A stretch of 19,315 nt of DNA from CAYZEZ01 sp964477295 (lineage in GTDB: Bacteria > Bacteroidota > Bacteroidia > Bacteroidales > SM23-62): positions 1 through 19,315 of the forward strand of contig CAYZEZ010000061.1 in the NCBI GenBank assembly GCA_964477295.1, in the 5' to 3' direction. How positions within the stretch are numbered: the stretch's first letter is position 1; every line of letters starts with the position of its first letter. A program made the position numbers and the translations under genes. Under the pieces are notes generated by a model. That model was not told the DNA's origin, searched no databases, and saw nothing but the letters and a program-made list of their open reading frames with translations. Positions 16,562 to 19,315 of this stretch are shown piece after piece.

Positions 16562-17568
16562 TTTTGAGAAAACCACATATATATTTAATATTCAGCACGT
16601 TCCTGATTATTTCCGGACTAGACCTGCATGCACAGCAAAAGCCAATATTCAGCCAGTATATGGTTGAAAAATACCTGGTTAATCCTGCATTTGCCGGCAG
16701 CAATGGATATACAACCGTTAACCTGACGGCACGGCAACAATACAGCGGATTCAGTAATCCACCAAGGACAGTAATGGTTAGCGGACAGACCAGGTTACTT
16801 GATGACAGCTGGATCATGAAATCAAGGCCGGTCAGGAAAAAAAGCAAACGGGCGAGCAGAATACAAAATATTGGATTGGGGGCTTACTTATTTAATGACA
16901 GGAATGGTATCATAAGCCGGACCGGATTTCAACTTACCTATGCGTATCATATTCAAATCAATAATTCATACCAGGTCTCTTTCGGTCTTTCGGGACAAGG
17001 CTATCAGTATAAGCTCGATGACGGCGATGCCAACCTGTTTCAACCGGATGATCCATTATTGCTGGGCAATAAGAAATCGTTTTTAGTACCTGATTTCAAT
17101 ATGGGCACCTATTTTTCGGGGAAGGGTTTTTACGCAGGTTTATCAGCCACCGAACTATTGGGTTCGTGGATTAAGCTGGGGAAAAATAAGTTCGAACAGT
17201 TTAAGACTTTAAGGCATTTTTACTTTGTATCGGGATATAAAATTGGTGTGACCAGCAGTTTTATCGTCGAACCTTCACTGCTTGCCCAATCTACAGTTGA
17301 GAGTTTCCAGATGGATATTGGAATGCGTTTTTTCTATACCAGAAATTACTGGTTGGGATTTGCATACAGGACCAATAATACATTTATTTCGATGGCTGGG
17401 TTCAGAGTGGATGGATTCTTTCTTGGGTATGCATATGACTCCAGCACAGGCGCAATCAAAAACTACAGCAGTGGCAGCCACGAGTTGATAATAGGTATAC
17501 AGCTGGGCGATAACAGTACACGAAGGGCCAGGTGGCTCAGGCCCGATGTTTCAGGAATGGATGAATAG
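16558..17568 (+). CDS. PorP/SprF-family type IX secretion outer-membrane protein
   Basis: This 336-residue outer-membrane protein belongs to the PorP/SprF family, whose members help secrete or anchor large T9SS substrates in Bacteroidota. A signal peptide is visible (MILRKPHIYLIFSTFLIISG, cleavage near HAQ). The family hallmark near the mature N-terminus is clear: QKPIFSQYMVEKYLVNPAFAGS, followed by VNLTARQQYSGF and PRTVMVSGQTRL. The rest alternates beta strands, for example YQVSFGLSGQGYQYKLDDGDANLFQPDD and YWLGFAYRTNN, and ends near SGSHELIIGIQLG. Its ATG overlaps the stop of the giant adhesin gene by 4 nt (ATGA), implying translational coupling, just as sprF follows sprB. It is therefore probably dedicated to that adhesin rather than being the core PorP of the T9SS. 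Confidence 0.93.
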   Translation: MILRKPHIYLIFSTFLIISGLDLHAQQKPIFSQYMVEKYLVNPAFAGSNGYTTVNLTARQQYSGFSNPPRTVMVSGQTRLLDDSWIMKSRPVRKKSKRASRIQNIGLGAYLFNDRNGIISRTGFQLTYAYHIQINNSYQVSFGLSGQGYQYKLDDGDANLFQPDDPLLLGNKKSFLVPDFNMGTYFSGKGFYAGLSATELLGSWIKLGKNKFEQFKTLRHFYFVSGYKIGVTSSFIVEPSLLAQSTVESFQMDIGMRFFYTRNYWLGFAYRTNNTFISMAGFRVDGFFLGYAYDSSTGAIKNYSSGSHELIIGIQLGDNSTRRARWLRPDVSGMDE

Positions 17569-17622
17569 GGCAGTGAGTAGTGAACCGTGAGAAAGGAAGT
17601 GTTGGGTGTGGGGGGAGTGGGA

Positions 17623-18534
17623 TTAGAGCTCCTTTAGCGATTTAAATCCCTGTCCCATAACCTCCTTTGCATCAAAAACTGTCACAAAAGCATTTTCATC
17701 GATCTCCTTGATGAAGTTTTCAAGCATGACAAGTTCCCTCCTGTTGACTGTTGTGAACAGAACAGGGACATCCTTTTCTTCATATAATCCCGTGCCATGA
17801 AGCAGGGTCCCGCTCCGGTTCAGATCACCAATTATTTTCTCCCTTATTTCGCTATACTCAACTGATACGATGAACAGTGATTTATCATAATTGGCCCCAA
17901 TGAGCACAGCATCGATGACTTTTCCAGTAATAAAAATGACGAGCCAGGAATAGAGCGGGATCTTCCAGTCGCGAAAAGCTACTAAACCAATAATCACTAT
18001 GACAGAGTCGATGTAAATGAGCAGTTGTCCCAATGACATGCCGGTATATTTCGAGATAATCATAGCTATAATATCGGATCCTCCGCTGGTGGCCCTGGAG
18101 CGGAATATCAGTCCCAGTCCGAATCCGATCAAAACAGCACCAAAAATGGCCGATATCAGCGGATCATCTGCGACCAGGGGTTTGTTTCCCCACAGGTAGG
18201 TTTGCAGGTCGATAAATCCCGAGGTAAGGAAAAATCCGAGAATCGTTTTTATGCCAAAGCGGGGCCCGAGTATCTTTATCCCTATAATGGTCAACGGGAT
18301 ATTTAAAACCAGGCCCATCAATCCGACCGGGATGCCATCCGGGAAAAAGCCCAGAAAGCCTTCCGTGAGGTAATGAATGACGATGCTTATACCATAAACA
18401 CCGCCAGGAACAATTTTATACGGGGTTATAAAGAACACATAACCGGCAGCCATGATGAATGATCCGGCCACAATCAATAAATAATTTTTGAACCACTCGC
18501 GGGTTAAAAATCTTTCTTTGAGGATAAATGCCAT
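17623..18534 (-). CDS. YitT-family inner-membrane protein (DUF161/DUF2179)
   Basis: This 303-residue integral membrane protein has the YitT family layout. About five hydrophobic segments fill the first 190 residues (for example NYLLIVAGSFIMAAGYVFFI, ISAIFGAVLIGFGLGLIF), including the conserved GG motif in SRATSGGSDIIAMIISKYTGM. A soluble DUF2179 domain of about 90 residues follows (ANYDKSLFIVSVEYSEIREKII, GTGLYEEKDVPVLFTTVNRRE, ENAFVTVFDAKEVMGQGF). The frame is open to a GTG at 18555, but the ATG at 18534 is preferred. Function is not established for the family; transport has been suggested. Its stop lies 54 nt from the stop of the PorP/SprF gene, a convergent arrangement, and it diverges from the permease gene on its other side. 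Confidence 0.9.
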   Translation of the reverse strand: MAFILKERFLTREWFKNYLLIVAGSFIMAAGYVFFITPYKIVPGGVYGISIVIHYLTEGFLGFFPDGIPVGLMGLVLNIPLTIIGIKILGPRFGIKTILGFFLTSGFIDLQTYLWGNKPLVADDPLISAIFGAVLIGFGLGLIFRSRATSGGSDIIAMIISKYTGMSLGQLLIYIDSVIVIIGLVAFRDWKIPLYSWLVIFITGKVIDAVLIGANYDKSLFIVSVEYSEIREKIIGDLNRSGTLLHGTGLYEEKDVPVLFTTVNRRELVMLENFIKEIDENAFVTVFDAKEVMGQGFKSLKEL

Positions 18535-18569
18535 GACGTTATATATTTGGATCACAAAAATTCAGCGTG

Positions 18570-18577
18570 CAAAAGTA
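18570..18577 (-). promoter_or_regulatory. Possible -7 element for the YitT-family gene
   Basis: On the minus strand the bases read TACTTTTG, an exact match to the Bacteroidota -7 consensus TAnnTTTG. It would start transcription about 28 nt before the preferred ATG. No convincing -33 TTTG/TTG is seen at the proper distance, so confidence is low. Confidence 0.3.
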
Positions 18578-18652
18578 TCAAAATTTGTTATGTCTGCGCC
18601 GGTTATTCCCTTTTTTTAAGTAATTTTCTTTCGAAACAAAAGTCAGAATTCA

Positions 18653-19315
18653 ATGAGCAAGGACGCAAGAAAAAAATTTGGTACCGGTCCGGTCTTTTTC
18701 ACTGCCATCTCCACAATCCTGGGAGCCATTTTATTTCTCCGGTTTGGGTATGCTGTGGGAACGATGGGATTCTGGGGAGTAATCCTCATCATCCTTGTAG
18801 GGCATATGGTAACAATACCTACGGCCCTCGCCCTGTCGGAAATAGCCACGAACCAGAAGGTTAAAGGAGGGGGAGAATATTTTATTATATCGAGGTCGTT
18901 CGGGATGAATATTGGCTCCACCATTGGTTTCTTTTTATATCTCTCTCAAACCATCAGTGTGGCTTTCTATGTCATTGCCTTCACCGAAGCATTCGAACCA
19001 TTCTTTAACTATTTCCAGGAAAGATTCGGCTTCACCCTGCCGAGGCAAGTGATCAGCCTGCCTGCCATGGCCCTTCTTTCATGGATGATATTAAAAAAGG
19101 GGGCTGGGATGGGTGTAATGTCATTGTATATCATTGTAGGGATCTTATTTATTGCCCTTACCCTGTTTTTCGCGGGCAAGACAGACTTTACCCCGGAAAC
19201 CAGTATCATGGGCTCATTACAAAATATTGATTTTCCAAGCTTTTTTATTGTATTCGCCATAGTGTTTCCTGCATTTACCGGAATGACCGCGGGAGTAGGA
19301 TTGTCGGGCGATCTG
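18653..19315 (+). CDS. SLC12-like cation-chloride cotransporter / APC-superfamily permease, N-terminal part (3' truncated by window)
   Basis: The frame opens at an ATG (MSKDARKKFGTGPVFFTAIS) and stays open for 221 codons to the last base, so the 3' end is missing. The sequence matches the SLC12 (Na-K-Cl/K-Cl cotransporter) branch of the APC superfamily in its signature places: ILGAILFLRFGYAVGTMG in helix 1, ALALSEIATNQKVKGGGEYFIISRSFG linking helices 2 and 3, GSTIGFFLYLSQTISVAFYVIAFTEAF in helix 3, and FAIVFPAFTGMTAGVGLSGDL in helix 6. These correspond to the eukaryotic cotransporter motifs TNGxVxGGGxYFLISRxLGPE and FAIFFPAxTGIxAGxNxSGDL. About six hydrophobic segments are visible. Substrate (K+, Na+ and Cl-, or an amino acid) cannot be decided from the fragment. 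It is transcribed divergently from the YitT-family gene. Bacterial members are less common than amino acid permeases. Confidence 0.82.
   Translation, partial: MSKDARKKFGTGPVFFTAISTILGAILFLRFGYAVGTMGFWGVILIILVGHMVTIPTALALSEIATNQKVKGGGEYFIISRSFGMNIGSTIGFFLYLSQTISVAFYVIAFTEAFEPFFNYFQERFGFTLPRQVISLPAMALLSWMILKKGAGMGVMSLYIIVGILFIALTLFFAGKTDFTPETSIMGSLQNIDFPSFFIVFAIVFPAFTGMTAGVGLSGDL

Noticed and set aside
17569..17622. Terminator hairpin between the PorP/SprF and YitT-family genes
   Set aside because: The 54-nt gap is G-rich, but I could not find a convincing inverted repeat followed by a T tract.
18535..18555. GTG start at 18555 for the YitT-family gene
   Set aside because: An ATG seven codons later at 18534 fits the family start better.

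Overview
The window looks like chromosomal DNA of a Bacteroidota bacterium, probably an environmental Bacteroidales/Marinilabiliales-type or related lineage (inference). The main evidence is a type IX secretion system (T9SS) cargo protein with a gliding-motility-type C-terminal domain, followed by and overlapping a PorP/SprF gene. The xylB-xylA pair, the AT-rich leaders without strong Shine-Dalgarno sequences, and an ECF sigma factor with a TPR-type membrane anti-sigma partner fit the same phylum. No tRNA, rRNA, CRISPR array or transposase is visible.

Layout: (1) Bases 1-3396, plus strand: the 3' end of a sensor histidine kinase, then xylulokinase (xylB) and xylose isomerase (xylA), which convert D-xylose to xylulose 5-phosphate. 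(2) Bases 3397-3502: a convergent gap with a long imperfect inverted repeat, probably a bidirectional terminator or a small palindromic element. (3) Bases 3503-10477, minus strand, read from right to left: a secreted ankyrin-repeat protein with a C-terminal outer-membrane-like beta barrel, a small cysteine-containing lipoprotein, an ECF sigma factor, its overlapping TPR anti-sigma candidate, a C39-peptidase ABC exporter and an HlyD-type membrane fusion protein. The last four look like a self-regulated peptide-export module. The first two may add an envelope component. No precursor peptide is visible in the gaps. (4) Bases 10478-10774: a divergent regulatory region with a near-perfect 13-bp direct repeat. 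(5) Bases 10775-17568, plus strand: a 1928-residue multidomain T9SS adhesin-like protein (CUB-like, LamG-like, Calx-beta, eleven Ig-like repeats, two SprB-like repeats, sorting domain), overlapping by 4 nt its PorP/SprF partner. (6) Bases 17623-18534, minus strand: a YitT-family membrane protein. (7) Bases 18653-19315, plus strand: the 5' part of an SLC12-like cation-chloride cotransporter/APC-family permease that runs off the end.

The two most interesting regions are the six-gene minus-strand cluster, which combines an unusual ankyrin/beta-barrel architecture with an orphan C39 exporter, and a complementary cysteine loss in two adjacent Ig-like repeats of the giant adhesin. The second suggests a disulfide between neighbouring domains. 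Both interpretations are inferences from sequence.
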